Origin: Megamerina dolium
Lineage: Eukaryota > Arthropoda > Insecta > Diptera > Megamerinidae
DNA length: 64,000 bases
Direction of reading: 5' to 3'
Assembly: GCA_963854835.1 (NCBI GenBank)
Contig: OY978526.1
Coordinates: forward strand, 9,751,277 to 9,815,276
The notes under the pieces were generated by a model. It saw only the letters and a list, made by a program, of their open reading frames with translations. It was not told the origin of the DNA and searched no databases. Below, piece by piece: positions 38,712-50,144 of the stretch. Numbering within the stretch: the first letter of the stretch is position 1; every line of letters begins with the position of its first letter. A program made the position numbers and the translations under genes.

Positions 38712-39010
38712 GGTGCCATAGCTCAGTGGTTAGTACGCTGGCCTTCTGATCTGTAAGTCGTGGGCTCAATCCTCGGCTGAAGCACAACTTTGATATCGAA
38801 AAGATTTTTTTGTTCCAAACGGTACCCATATGTCGCGAATCAATTGGCTATTCTTCCGGTAGTAACAATTTGCCATGAAAAAGCTTCTAAAGGGTGATCT
38901 GTGACAAAGCTCAGAAACAGTAATGTCATAAGGTTCTATCGTACGGAACCGGCTAATATAAGTACGTCCCTTCTAATACTGTCCAAAAATTTAACACAAC
39001 AGTACTGGAA
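38712..39010 (+). repeat. tRNA-headed SINE, full length
   Basis: Clearest head of the family: GGTGCCATAGCTCAGTGGTT then AGTACGCTGGCCTTCTGATC and box-B-like GGGCTCAATCC. The body carries ATATCGAAAAGATTTTTTTG, CAATTTGCCATGAAAAAGCT and CTTCTAATACTGTCC, and ends AACACAACAGTACTGGAAG. Box A fits the Pol III consensus TRGYNNARNNG. It is followed directly by the long AT microsatellite. Confidence 0.9.
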
Positions 39011-39236
<226 letters not shown>

Positions 39237-39589
39237 TAAAATAGGCACAAATGATGACTTCTTAAGAAACAACTATGGCCATTTAAAACAAAATATACAA
39301 AACAAAATAGAATACGTTATCAATAATAACTTGGTGGCTAAGTTCATAATTATAAATAACACAACCATTTCAAAAACATAGAGTGCGAGACCTTATCAGA
39401 GGTCTTGAGAGAGAGACCAATCTAAATGACATCATTTTAGAAGCCGTCTTTTAAGTACCGATACGCAAAATATGATGGCATCGTCAGTTTATCTTCATCA
39501 TATCAATTTCTTTTTATCTTTGATTCAATTTTTTCATTTTTCGTATGCAAAAATGGCCTAACCCTCTGAAATAAATTTGGTTAATTTTA

Positions 39590-39790
39590 ATTAGATAGCT
39601 CAGTAGTTAGTATGTTGCTTTTCTGAGTCGTAGCTGGTAAAACTTTATTATCAAACATATATTTCTTTCGAACGGTGCCCATCTGTTGGCAAACAATTAT
39701 TATTACTTCCATGACAGTAGCCATGGAAAAGTTTATAAAAGAGCCCTTTGATAAAGCTTAAAAAAAAAAGTGAAGACACAAGTATTCTGT
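39590..39790 (+). repeat. Degenerate tRNA-headed SINE copy
   Basis: Starts GATAGCTCAGTAGTTAGTAT then TTTTCTGAGTCGTAGCTGG. It carries the body motifs TTTCTTTCGAACGGTGCCCA, CAGTAGCCATGGAAAAG and TTGATAAAGCTTA. It has lost box B and the 3' end. Its TTTTCTGAGTCGTAG head agrees with the copy at 9560, suggesting a subfamily distinct from the CTTCTGATCTGTAG copies. Confidence 0.7.
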
Positions 39791-41399
39791 TAAGGTACAA
39801 TAGATCTACTTTTCCATAGAGCATTTTACTTAGGTTTGAGAGAGAAAATGTCAATGCTCAATGTCTGACATTGTATAATGGTATTCGTTGTAACAATCAC
39901 TAAGCCATTTATTAGCCACTAAATTTGTTTATTTTAATTTGAATGGGATTTATTATTTCTATTTTAGACATTTCGCATTTGAAATTACTAACGAATATAT
40001 GATTTTCATATTTAAAACATATATATATTCCGAAAGTTTGAATCATTCATACTGTTTATTCGAGCCTTAAATGGCCCATGTAGGTGTGTGGATAGAAGAA
40101 CTCACCCTTTATTGCTTGGAATTTCGAGTAAAATCCTTTTTTTTTAAATAAAATCATTTTTTCATTATTATAATACTATATAAATAGTTCAACCTTCAAC
40201 CAGAACTTGCCGGAAGATAAAAGAATAAGGAGCCGTCATAAAATATTCTCTACGTATGTTAAAATGCGATTTTGTTTTCTTTCAAAGATATGCCTTTTTA
40301 AGTTCAATTATTTATCTGTATATACTATATACGGAGAAATATGTAAGTAGGCGACACAAGATACTATTAAGAAAAAAAAGTATGTATGATATTTTGCATG
40401 ACTTATTTGATTTTTATTCAACTACATACATATAATAAGTATGCTGTAATAATTGTGGTTGATACGAATAATATTCTTGTTATCGTATCGTTACAAATAC
40501 ATAATAAACACATGTTAACATTAAGTATTCATGTTAACGATAAATCACATAATTATGTGATTTCCAAGTTAATGTTGCCAAGTTGATATTAAATATATGA
40601 ATATAGCAACTCCCCAACTAACAATAAAAAGCGAAAGCGAATACATTCACAGATGAATATGTATTTGTATGTAAGGTACGATATATGTTTATATTTAGAT
40701 ATTTGCATAAAAAAATGCTTAAGGCATTTAAAGGGAATTATGAGCCATAATTATATATACATTTTTATTTAGCTCGCCGATTTAAAGGTTCATATGCATC
40801 TCTATTAAGGTTATCAAATGTCCTAACAAAGGTATATTCAAATGAATCGCACCAATATACTCGTAATGAAAGCAAAACAAACAAAAAAGACCTATCAACA
40901 AGACTTAATATATTGTATACCATATGTACATTGAAATAAGAATACGAAAAGAGGCTTTATTTATTATCTCAAATTTATTTTTATATGAATTTATATATAC
41001 TCGTATATTTATGAATTTTTATTAAAATAAATATACAATACATATTTTTATAACCTCAACAACCTTCGCTGTGGTGGTATCACATCATTCAAAAAATGCA
41101 ATGTGACTGATGAAATGATCGATTCTACAATATGTAAAATGAAATGATCCGATAATTCATAAGTATAAGTAAGTAATTTTTAATTTTTCTACAACAAAAG
41201 CTATTTAAAGTTTATTTAGTCAAAGATGAAATTGAAAGTGGTAAAATATTACATATGCACATTCTTATGAATGTAAATGTAATCGTAGTTTAAATTTTAA
41301 TTAAACCATGCGAAAATTATTAACAATATTGTAGCTCCTTTTATGGAATTATTTCGATTGAATTTCAAAAATTTTTTCATTACCACTAGGTACATTTCC
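39791..41399. other. Intergenic AT-rich DNA
   Basis: No gene, RNA or known repeat recognised. The ORF at 40386-40586 has no gene character. Confidence 0.45.
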
Positions 41400-41995
41400 A
41401 CTAGGTATGAGGAAAGCGCAAAGCAGAAGAGCTGGCAATGAAGGGCACAAAGGAGGCCTTAACCGAAGAAAACACAGGTTTAGGGATTCCGATTGCCACA
41501 TGCAAACATAAATTGGAGGTAATAACTCTCAACGAGTTTCAACATCCATCTGTAGGACGGCGAAATTGCTGTGACCAAAAATCAGTGGGAAACACGTAAA
41601 AATAGGTAAGCTTACTTATCTTAATAGACTAGACCTATGTGGGAGTGATGACCGGCCATAGTTGACCACCGATAGGTTCACACGCTGCAAGATTGGGCCT
41701 GGGCTATCTCGCACACGACTTTTGCAGAAGCTGCAGAGATGAGCAGGAGCTTGAGACCGTCTCACATCTGCTGGGCACCTGCCCTTCTTTATGCAAACAT
41801 TTCTGGGCCATTATCAAATGAATGACCTAGTAGAAATATTCCAGGTTGAAATTAATAATCTCATAAAATTCGTTAAAAACTCAGGTTGGTTCAACGACTG
41901 AATGGGTAAAAGAAATATCCGCGTGGTATCACAATGGACTTCTAACTGGCCTATGGTTAGTGTGGCCGCCCTCTCCCACCTAACCTAACCTAAGG
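41400..41995 (+). mobile_element. 5'-truncated non-LTR retrotransposon tail with RNase H-like remnant
   Basis: The frame from about 41412 reads KAEELAMKGTKEALTEENTG, typical of the end of a retrotransposon RNase H domain (GNxxADELAxxGT). Further on, in another frame, comes IGSHAARLGLGYLAHDFCRSC with HLLGTCPSL, the Cys/His tail that follows RNase H in I/LOA-type or Jockey-related elements. It closes with IKFVKNSGWFND and a stop near 41910. The short 3'UTR ends CCCACCTAACCTAACCTAA, a common tail for this group in flies. In-frame stops and frameshifts make it dead. Confidence 0.78.
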
Positions 41996-44532
41996 TACAG
42001 TTGAGTGCGACAAATCACTTTACTAACAAAATACAATGATTCTAAATGGAAACTATCAATGAAATCGTATGTTTAAAATATATTTCAAAACTGCGAATAA
42101 TGTAATAAAAAAAAGACACTGTGCATTTATTTGAAATAACTCAAGTCTAAATGTACGTTTTAGTTTATTGTTCAGACATAAACCATAAATAATGACAATT
42201 TATAAAAAATTCTTATTATTTCTGAAATAAATTACGATTTTCAAGGATGACAATATACTGCGAAGATGTTCAATTTCACTAGTGTTTGTTGAAAATCGAA
42301 GAAACCATGCAAGAAATTCAATTTATTGAAAATTTGCGAAACAAGTGATAAATTACTTGTTAAAAAGAGAGTTAAAGCTGATAATCTAATCTGCTCTAAT
42401 AACAACAATTTGTTCTTATGCAACACATATAATAACATGCTATGATGAACATTATGTCATACTTATAGGATGGTCCCAATATGGGTTTTGCAAAAGAAAT
42501 ACATATTAAATGACAATCAAGACAAAATACGCTGTTAGTATCATCTGTTTACTAACATTTCTCTGTCGTCTCGGGTTTATGAACATTTTCTTTAAAAAAA
42601 ATTCTGGTATTATTAAATCATTTTGGTATTTAGATCCCAAAATGGAAGAAATGTGATTCAACCCATACTTAATGCCGAACCCGAATCTCAGTCCAAGACA
42701 ATTCCCAATAATTTTCATTGGAAAAATAAACTTCGTTGGTGAATGCTTTCAAAATCAAATTGATTAGCATATAACATATAGCCCATCCTCAACATCAACA
42801 TCCAACATCGTTTCATGTTGTAAACAACAATATGACCTTATCCACTCTCTTACACTCAAGTCACGAAATCAAAGAAGAGTAAAGGAGGAAGAGCTGATAA
42901 AAAAAATATGCTATATTATTTTGTTTGTTTATATTTTACATAAATATTTCGAAAAGTATATTTTTGTATTTAATATTGTTTATTTCGGAGTGTGGTTGAC
43001 TTAACGCACAGTGGTTAGTGCGTTGGATTTGTGTAAAAAAAATTGAGAAAATCAGGAGTGACGTTAACTAGCAGGAACTAAAAGAAAACTTGGCATTTTT
43101 TTATTGTTGTTTTTTTTTTTGGCAATTGTGAACTGCAAAACCGGAGCAACTTATCAGAAGAATCACAAATTTCTTGCAATCATTGTGGCAATATTAACGA
43201 ACAACAAATATCTTTTGATTTTCTGCATTGGGTTGTCATATTGAGAGTTCGAACACAACGATCAAAAATACAATATTGGCCAATTTTATTCGTATTTTCA
43301 TCCTCATATGTGAATATGTGTAACATCAGCTAGCTAGCAAATGTACATATCTAGAAAATTGAGCAATTTATTTTTAGCTGTGTGTAATACGAGTTGATTC
43401 GAATTTAGAAATATATAACAATAATTCCAATGAATAAATTGACACCTAGTCATTTAAGTACATGTAGCAAAATTTAATTTCCTAACAAACAACAACATTT
43501 TTCCTCTAAATAACACTGAACATCACAAAATTGATAAGACATCACACAGACATATTTATGCAAGTGTGTATGTATTTAAAACTGGCGCTGGAAAAATTAA
43601 ATTCGAATTAATAAATCTTAACTAAAACAACAACAAAACTACAACAACATATTAGAAATCAAAAATCAAAGCACGAGGATCAAAGTACGTGATAACAGAT
43701 CGGAGCAATAGAGCAGACAGTTGCTGCTGCTGTTGCTGCTGCTATTGCTGTTGCATCGAAATCGTGATCAGTGCAATAATAAAGCTACAGCGATATAATG
43801 ATATGCATAGGATTTAAGTGCGAACGCTTAAAATGGATGAACGAATGAGCCAATCGCTAATAAAACGATAATAAACATACAAACGAACGAACGAACGATA
43901 CGAAGTACTTGAAGTTTTAATGCGCCGCTTCATTTTCTATATTGTACATGCGAATATACAACAGACGCACACACACACACACACACTCGCACACAGATTT
44001 GGGCGGTATGGCATAGCATGTATTGAAATAATTGATCCCAACAACATTAAGAATTGTAGACGATGGCGACTGCCGCGATAATTAACATGATTTAATAATT
44101 CATTAATAAAGCATCACATACACACAAACACATACACTTACGCAATTCGATCCATTCTATATAAATGTATGTGTGGTGGTTTCGTGAAGGCAAGCAAAGC
44201 AGTACATACTGATTTCAGCTATTGAGATCGAAGGGAGCGAAGCTTTAAAGATGAGGTCCCTAATTGAATGCTATTTAGTACAATATTGATTTTTGCCATC
44301 GTTACAGATTGATACATTATCACGGTGCATGCGAAGCTAAAATTGTTCAAACGAGACGAGAATATACTACCGCATTAAAAATATCTTATCGTTTGTTATT
44401 TTCAAGAGTTATTATTGAGAAATAGAAGAAATACTGATTCCTGTCAATTGTACAGTGCAAAAGGCAAATAATATTGGAACAACAACAACAACATACTAAG
44501 GACAAATTTGTTTATACAATCCAACTGAAGCG
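41996..44532. other. Region upstream of the ATP-grasp gene
   Basis: Probably holds the promoter and 5'UTR. Simple sequence includes a CTG/TTG-rich stretch at 43720-43755, (CA)n at 43972-43986 and (ACAA)n near 44480-44492. A short tRNA-like phrase (CAGTGGTTAGTGCGTTGGAT) at 43010-43029 may be a SINE relic. No other gene recognised. Confidence 0.4.
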
Positions 44533-46218
44533 ATGTCTTCGCAAGAGATGCAATTGAAGCAGGAATATGCAAGACAAATGCGTCATGCTAGATCCAAATT
44601 TCGACGTATAAATTCACTGGACTTAATACCGGAGGATCCAAATCAGGAAAATATGGCAGAATTTATGGAAAATCGTCGATATGACAGAAGAGAAAATTTG
44701 AATGTAGCCGAAATTGCAAATAAACGCAAGGAGCAATTGACATTTTCGAGTGGTTTGCGCAAACTTGTGCTCTTCTGGCCAAATTTATTGCTCAACATAT
44801 TATTTATGATATTGCGATATATCCTTTACATACCACTATCCATAGCAACACCGAGTTTTTGGCTTTCTGCGTTGCTTTGGATATTTTGGAAGATGGCACG
44901 AGTTCCGATTTCATTAGTTAAATCGATATTCACTTCGAATCCATTTGCGGATGAGTTGTCTCACTCGTCGTCGTCGTCGTCGTCGTCGTCAGCACCCAAA
45001 CGAACCATTCTAATTAGTGGTGGAAGTACAATACAGACTCTTCACTTGGCGCGTAACTTTTATTCGTCGGGCGCACGTGTGATTGCTTTTGAATTTGAGG
45101 GTATTTTCGGCTTGGCTCGTTTTTCAACGGCAGTCGACAAATTCTACGTAGTTCCCCGACCGACTGCAAATAATGCTGATCATTACATCGCCGCACTATG
45201 CCATATTGTGAATAAAGAGAAACCATCCGTTTATATACCGGTGTGTGCTACGAATCCAGCTTACTATGACTCATTAGCAAAACCACATCTGGAAATTTTA
45301 GGTTGCGCCACATTCATTCCTGGTGTACAGGAGACCAAGATATTAGACGACTGTCTTCAATTCTACAATAAGTGTGAACTACAAAACATCCCGCTACCTC
45401 CACATTCTGTCGTATCATCGTTGACTGATCTTTGGCACTTGTATGACAATGGCTTTATCAGCAATTTTCGAAATATATTAATGGCTGTTGGTATGCAGGG
45501 CATTCTAGAACGCTATAAATATATATTACCGCATAACAAACGTGATTTTAAATTTGGTCATGACATCAGCGAACGCCAGCAATGGATGATCGTACGCGAT
45601 ATGCCTGGAGAACATTACATAACCTGTACCACTGTGAAAGACTCACGTGTAGTGGCCAATGTAACGTGTAAAGTCGATCACAATACTAAAAATTTAGTAC
45701 AAGTTGGAACAGTGCAATCGCAAGAATCGGCCGAGGTGTCTGGCGAAGCACAAATTGAAATGTGGTTGAAGAATTTCTTTGCACGAGTGCGATTCCAGCG
45801 CAGTATCAACGGTCACATTAGTTTTCGCATGGTCAAGTGTCAAGGCACGGGCCAATTTATGCCTTTAGGTGTACGCCTTGGCGTATCATTGCCATACATT
45901 TGCTATAATAGATCGCATGCCCAAATACTTTGTCGCACCATGCGATGTGTCCACATGAAGCATTTAAATCTGGCCAGCTTTGAGGAGGAATCATCTCTGT
46001 CAGCGCTGAGCGCCAGCTTGCGGTGGTCGTCAATTGAGAAAACTAGCGCCACAGCTGCGCTCGATAAGCGCGAAGCTCTGTTCGCATATTGGGATCCGTT
46101 ACCATATTGCGCCTACTATCATTTTCAGCTTCCGCTCGAATCCGTGAAGATGTTCTTGCAAAAAAGACATCGCACAACAAAAAGTTTATCGCCTCGAATT
46201 ACGATGCCAGTTCATTGA
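44533..46218 (+). CDS. Membrane-anchored ATP-grasp-fold protein, possibly inactive
   Basis: Single coding exon, 561 residues, ATG at 44533. Residues about 78-132 hold two or three hydrophobic segments around an LILRYILYIPLSIA-type core. A serine run follows at 144-152, from a (TCG)n repeat. Residues 154 to about 480 resemble the carbamoyl-phosphate-synthase-like ATP-grasp family: a GG-containing nucleotide-type start (TILISGGSTIQTLHLARNF), ARFSTAVDKFYVVPRP, then VRDMPGEHYITCTTVKDSRV and GHISFRMVKCQGTGQF. In active relatives the last strand leads to an acidic E-x-N-P-R metal site, and an LDDK motif and lysines hold ATP. Here I read LDDCLQF and PLGVRLGV instead, so catalytic residues seem lost. 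Substrate and role are unknown. No symbol is assigned. Confidence 0.7.
   Translation: MSSQEMQLKQEYARQMRHARSKFRRINSLDLIPEDPNQENMAEFMENRRYDRRENLNVAEIANKRKEQLTFSSGLRKLVLFWPNLLLNILFMILRYILYIPLSIATPSFWLSALLWIFWKMARVPISLVKSIFTSNPFADELSHSSSSSSSSSAPKRTILISGGSTIQTLHLARNFYSSGARVIAFEFEGIFGLARFSTAVDKFYVVPRPTANNADHYIAALCHIVNKEKPSVYIPVCATNPAYYDSLAKPHLEILGCATFIPGVQETKILDDCLQFYNKCELQNIPLPPHSVVSSLTDLWHLYDNGFISNFRNILMAVGMQGILERYKYILPHNKRDFKFGHDISERQQWMIVRDMPGEHYITCTTVKDSRVVANVTCKVDHNTKNLVQVGTVQSQESAEVSGEAQIEMWLKNFFARVRFQRSINGHISFRMVKCQGTGQFMPLGVRLGVSLPYICYNRSHAQILCRTMRCVHMKHLNLASFEEESSLSALSASLRWSSIEKTSATAALDKREALFAYWDPLPYCAYYHFQLPLESVKMFLQKRHRTTKSLSPRITMPVH
44965..44990 (+). repeat. (TCG)n repeat coding a serine run
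   Basis: About eight and a half TCG units inside the ATP-grasp-like gene, between the hydrophobic segments and the soluble domain. It codes for consecutive serines and is likely to vary in length between individuals. Confidence 0.85.
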
Positions 46219-47308
46219 ACAACCCTATGGCACCTAAGCGATAATGATGAAAATGATGATGGCGATGGTATTTATAGTGGACTTAATGATAATACTGATA
46301 AACACTATACACATTTGCTATAGTAAGCGCCATTACCACTACCATCACATCGTCGCAAAAACATGCATTCAGTTGATTTGCTAGTTGCAACAGTTTGAAA
46401 ATAAAGGCAGAGCTAGAGAGAGAGAGAGAGAGAGTGAGGGAGCGAGAGAGATGAAACAGACTGAAGATGAGCAATTGTGCAGTGAATCCATTCTGGAGTA
46501 GAGAGAAGAATTTCAAAATTATTAGCCATTAGCCATTATTTATTCTTAAAATTACCTACTACTTGTACTTGTATGTATGTATTATGTATGTACACTATAT
46601 AGATAGCTCTTTAAGCATTTTGGTATATTATTTTGCACTATGCAGCATATTGTAAAGCTTGAGCAATGCTTTGCTAAATATTCATGTTTTTTAAATACAT
46701 ACATATATGATAAGTTGTATGTATGTATGTATGTGTGTATATTTCTAGAATATAAATTGTTTTCCTTTTCATCACTAATTAATAATTGTTGTTTTATTTT
46801 TGTACATACTCATTGATAACCAATTGATAATAGCAAACAAATATACATTATATACAAAATATTGTTTTTTTTTTTTAATACATATTTTTTATTTTATTTT
46901 ATTTTATTTTTTTTTTTTGCATTCACTTGTTCTTACTACCACAAACTATTAAATCTAATAAAACAATAATGTAAGAAGAGGGATGGTCAGTTAAGGGAAG
47001 CAAAACAAAATGGTTTGTTTACACATGAACACCATGCCAAATAGACGCTATGACAACGGACAAGTTAACCAAGTTTAGTTGGAGCTGATGTAACATTAAT
47101 AAATGTCAAATGTGAATAGAATTATTATGTGGCAATAAAGTTCTTAATCAATTGCTAGTGGCAACACCGTTTCTGAAGTATGTGAAATGAAGACGAGGTA
47201 AAATCAGTAAATTTTTGCATAAAACTGTTATAGAAATTATAATTATTTGATGTTCTGTAGTTATGTAAATAAGTGTGTTAAAGAATTTCATAGATTTTTA
47301 AAGACGTA
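46219..47308. other. 3'UTR of ATP-grasp gene and RNFT promoter region
   Basis: Contains (GA)n at 46412-46434, (GTAT)n near 46719-46738 and T-rich tracts at 46864-46917. No coding feature; the minus-strand ORF at 46283-46516 is a translation of the GA repeat. Confidence 0.5.
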
Positions 47309-49428
47309 ATGAACAACAGCACTAACAATGGACGCAGTAGTTTATACAGCGAAGAATCGTTGGGGAGGTCACACTTAGATAATGTCAATACTACAGTGAA
47401 TATTCCAACTGAAAATAATCTTCCACAACGAGAGAACACAAGTATTAATATGGAGGGTATCAATATGGCACCAGATGCTGGTGGAAATACGGGTATGGCC
47501 GCGGCACGCAATATGCAGCGTAATTTTCTAACATTGTTGAATGAAGCACGTTCTCATTTGGGACGCCAGACTTCGTATCCCGGTGCATTAATACAGCAAA
47601 TGCGTCCAATAGAGCGTCCGCAATTCAGCGGAGCTAGTGGACGAAATTCAGGAACTGAAAATGCCATCCCCCTGTATAGACACAACAGTGACGTTAGCTC
47701 GCAACGCAACACGACGCCTCATTCGCCGAATAACAGTGCAAATCACTTGCGTTCTTGGCGCATGAATTTGAACAATGTATTTTCGTTCTCACCAGCATCT
47801 TCAACAGAAGCATTGCGATCATTTATAACACATTCCGGAAATTTTCGTTACACTCCACTCGCCACGAATGACAATAATGCAAATAGTGGCGACGGAATAC
47901 ATTTACTTTTTAATCATGGTGGCGCTGCATCTGCTACTGCTGTTGGTGCAAGAGGCGAAGCAGTTATATCTGGACTTAGACTAAATTCGCGCGCATCACG
48001 AAGCAGTTCGTTGCGTGAAGAGGAAGACAGTTCCGTTCATAATCAATCGCAATTGGAGTCGGATAATCCAACATCATCAGGAAATATCAATACACCCACT
48101 ACAAATTCGTCACTAGAATCACCTTCAGTACCCGAGGATGGCAACTTGGCACACAATCATATTGACAATGCAAACGCTAATGCCGACGCTAATGCAGATA
48201 TCGATGATGAATCCAATGTGGTTTCTGAAATTTTCGTAAAAGTTCTAACTCAGTTTGTACGCTATCTACCGATAATATGCTTACTCTTAGTAAAATCTAT
48301 ACACGATCATCTACTGGGAATATTAGATCTTCTGTTGCTACATTGTATAATGTATTTAATGAACAAATCAATTAGAGAGCAAGTTGCTAAACTTTCCCAA
48401 AAGCGTTTTGGCATTCTTTTTCGCGATTTTAGCCTGGTTACTCTTGTGATTGCATATCGTTTTGTATTGGCCGCTTCTACACCAGACCCATTGGGCCTGA
48501 TGATTTCGCCTCCATCCGAGAGTATAACAATTCAGGTATCTTCCGTTTCAAGAAATGGTGCTGTGGTAAAAGATAAAGCCTCTGCTGTGGAAGCACTCAC
48601 AGAGAACTTGGGAAAATGGAATGGAGAAACACCAGCCGATGATGGCATCGGACATACTGTGACCATTACAAAAGCTATTTCACTTGGATTGCTTCTGTAC
48701 TATGTAGCAGTGAACGATCTCGTCTTGAAATTACTGACGATTTTAATTAAAATATCAATAACCATGATGCCAACTAGAGTTATTAGACATAAACCACGAG
48801 TAACAGAACATCAGTTTTGCATTTAGCTGTTGATTATTCATGAATTTTTGTATATTTCAGGCTAGAATGTACGTGCTTATAGAATATATTTCACAATTCT
48901 ACCGCGCGATGGCACCCGTACATCAATGGCTGATATATTTTTTCCAATCCTATTCCGGCTTAGAAGTGGTTAGTAGTTACTCTGAACATTAATTTGATCC
49001 GTTTTGTATCTACGCTATTTTGGTAATATAGATTTCAGGTATACTATTTTCATCGTTCTATATGGGAGCCAAGGGATTTGAATTCATTGAAAGGGGAAAG
49101 TCGCTAAAGAAAGCTTTAATCAATTTCATACGTAATATGGTATGTTTTTCATTTACATTCATTTACTACTACTAATCGGATATTTCAATGAAAGGACTAT
49201 GAGCGCAAACCAACCAAGGAAGAGCTGGATGCAGCGAGTGCCAATTGCCCCATTTGTCACGATACATACAATACGCCTATCGTACTCGAGTGTAACCATA
49301 TATTTTGTGATGACTGCGTGAGCACATGGTTCAAACGAGAACAGACATGTCCCATGTGCCGCGCTAAAATTAGCGTAGACCCAACATGGCAAGATGGATC
49401 TACCACGTTTTTTTATCAACTGTGCTAG
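47309..49428 (+). CDS. RNFT-type multipass RING-finger E3 ubiquitin ligase
   Basis: Four exons: 47309-48799, 48861-48968, 49032-49139 and 49195-49428, all in phase 0, giving about 646 residues. A long Ser/Asn-rich N-terminal half (about 1-305) is low complexity. It is followed by hydrophobic segments such as YLPIICLLLVKSI, LGILDLLLLHCIMYL, FSLVTLVIAYRFVLA and ISLGLLLYYVAVNDLVLKLL. The C-terminus has a C3HC4 RING: CPICHD, CNHIFCDDC and CPMC, from about residue 587. This layout matches RNFT1/RNFT2, ER-membrane ligases; human RNFT1 acts in ER-associated degradation. I believe the Drosophila gene is CG13605. The exon 3 acceptor at TATAG|ATTTCAGG was chosen because the other AG breaks the frame. 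AATAAA lies near 49500. Confidence 0.87.
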
Positions 49429-49679
49429 ACTGCCTTTTATTTGTTATGTGAAATTATGTTTTCGTTTCAATTTCCATTTACAATATGCAAGAAAAATGTA
49501 AATAAACAAATTCTTAAATTCTATTTTCTAAATTATACTACGCAATCTAGCAAATAGCTGCATTGTTTAATTTTGTTGTTAAATCAATAGCCTGCAAGTT
49601 ATGCATTATAAATAAGTGAATAAATATGTACAATGTATAATAGTCTTAAAGATGAACATGTTTTATTTTTGCTTTGATT
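49429..49679. other. Convergent 3' ends of RNFT and ARL6IP4-like genes
   Basis: Short AT-rich spacer with AATAAA-type signals for the RNFT gene. Nothing else seen. Confidence 0.5.
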
Positions 49680-50144
49680 TCATTTTTTTGCTACTGCATA
49701 AGCGTTTTGTTGGAAAAATCGACCATCGCCCAGGGTCGACGATTTATTAATTTCCACATGCCTTTCTCTACTGACGATTTCTTCAAGTACTTCACCATCG
49801 CCTTTAATTAAGCGTGTACGTCCTGTTACTGGATCCTTCACATGACGTATATGATTCTGTTTCTTTTGATACTCCTCGGGAGTTTCTGGAGCATGAGACT
49901 TGCTGTTCATGAGCTCTAAAGTAATATTTTGTTTATGTGTGTGTGATTTTAAAATAGCACATAGCCTACCAACGGGTATCGCAAAATCATCCTCTGTACT
50001 TAATTCCACTCCTTCCGCAACCAGGTCCTTATTTTCAGGGTTTTTATCTCTGCTGCTGGTTTTCTTATGTTTTTTCTTTATCTTGTGATCCTTATGTTTA
50101 TGTTTTCGTTTCAATTTTTTTTCATGTTTCGATTTCTTGCCCAT
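49680..50144 (-). CDS. ARL6IP4: ARL6IP4-like (SRp25 family) nuclear protein
   Basis: Single exon, 154 residues. The frame stays open upstream to 50255, but [10 protein letters not shown] at 50144 is the likely start because conserved basic sequence begins there. The N-terminus is a dense Lys/His/Arg stretch, fitting nuclear or nucleolar targeting. The C-terminal block [20 protein letters not shown] followed by [11 protein letters not shown] is the signature of ARL6IP4/SRp25. The mammalian protein is a nuclear-speckle and nucleolar factor linked to splicing and to binding of ARL6. The long Arg/Ser-rich region of the mammalian protein is missing, so this is a short form. Its exact role in flies is not known to me. 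Confidence 0.82.
   Translation of the reverse strand: MGKKSKHEKKLKRKHKHKDHKIKKKHKKTSSRDKNPENKDLVAEGVELSTEDDFAIPVGRLCAILKSHTHKQNITLELMNSKSHAPETPEEYQKKQNHIRHVKDPVTGRTRLIKGDGEVLEEIVSRERHVEINKSSTLGDGRFFQQNAYAVAKK

Noticed and set aside
38712..38785. A possible functional tRNA gene
   Set aside because: The cloverleaf does not close (the acceptor ends do not pair), and the same head recurs with a common body, so it is a SINE head.
47366..47376. AGGTCACACTT, close to Drosophila core-promoter motif 1
   Set aside because: It lies inside the RNFT coding exon, about 55 bases after the ATG, so it is most likely coincidental.
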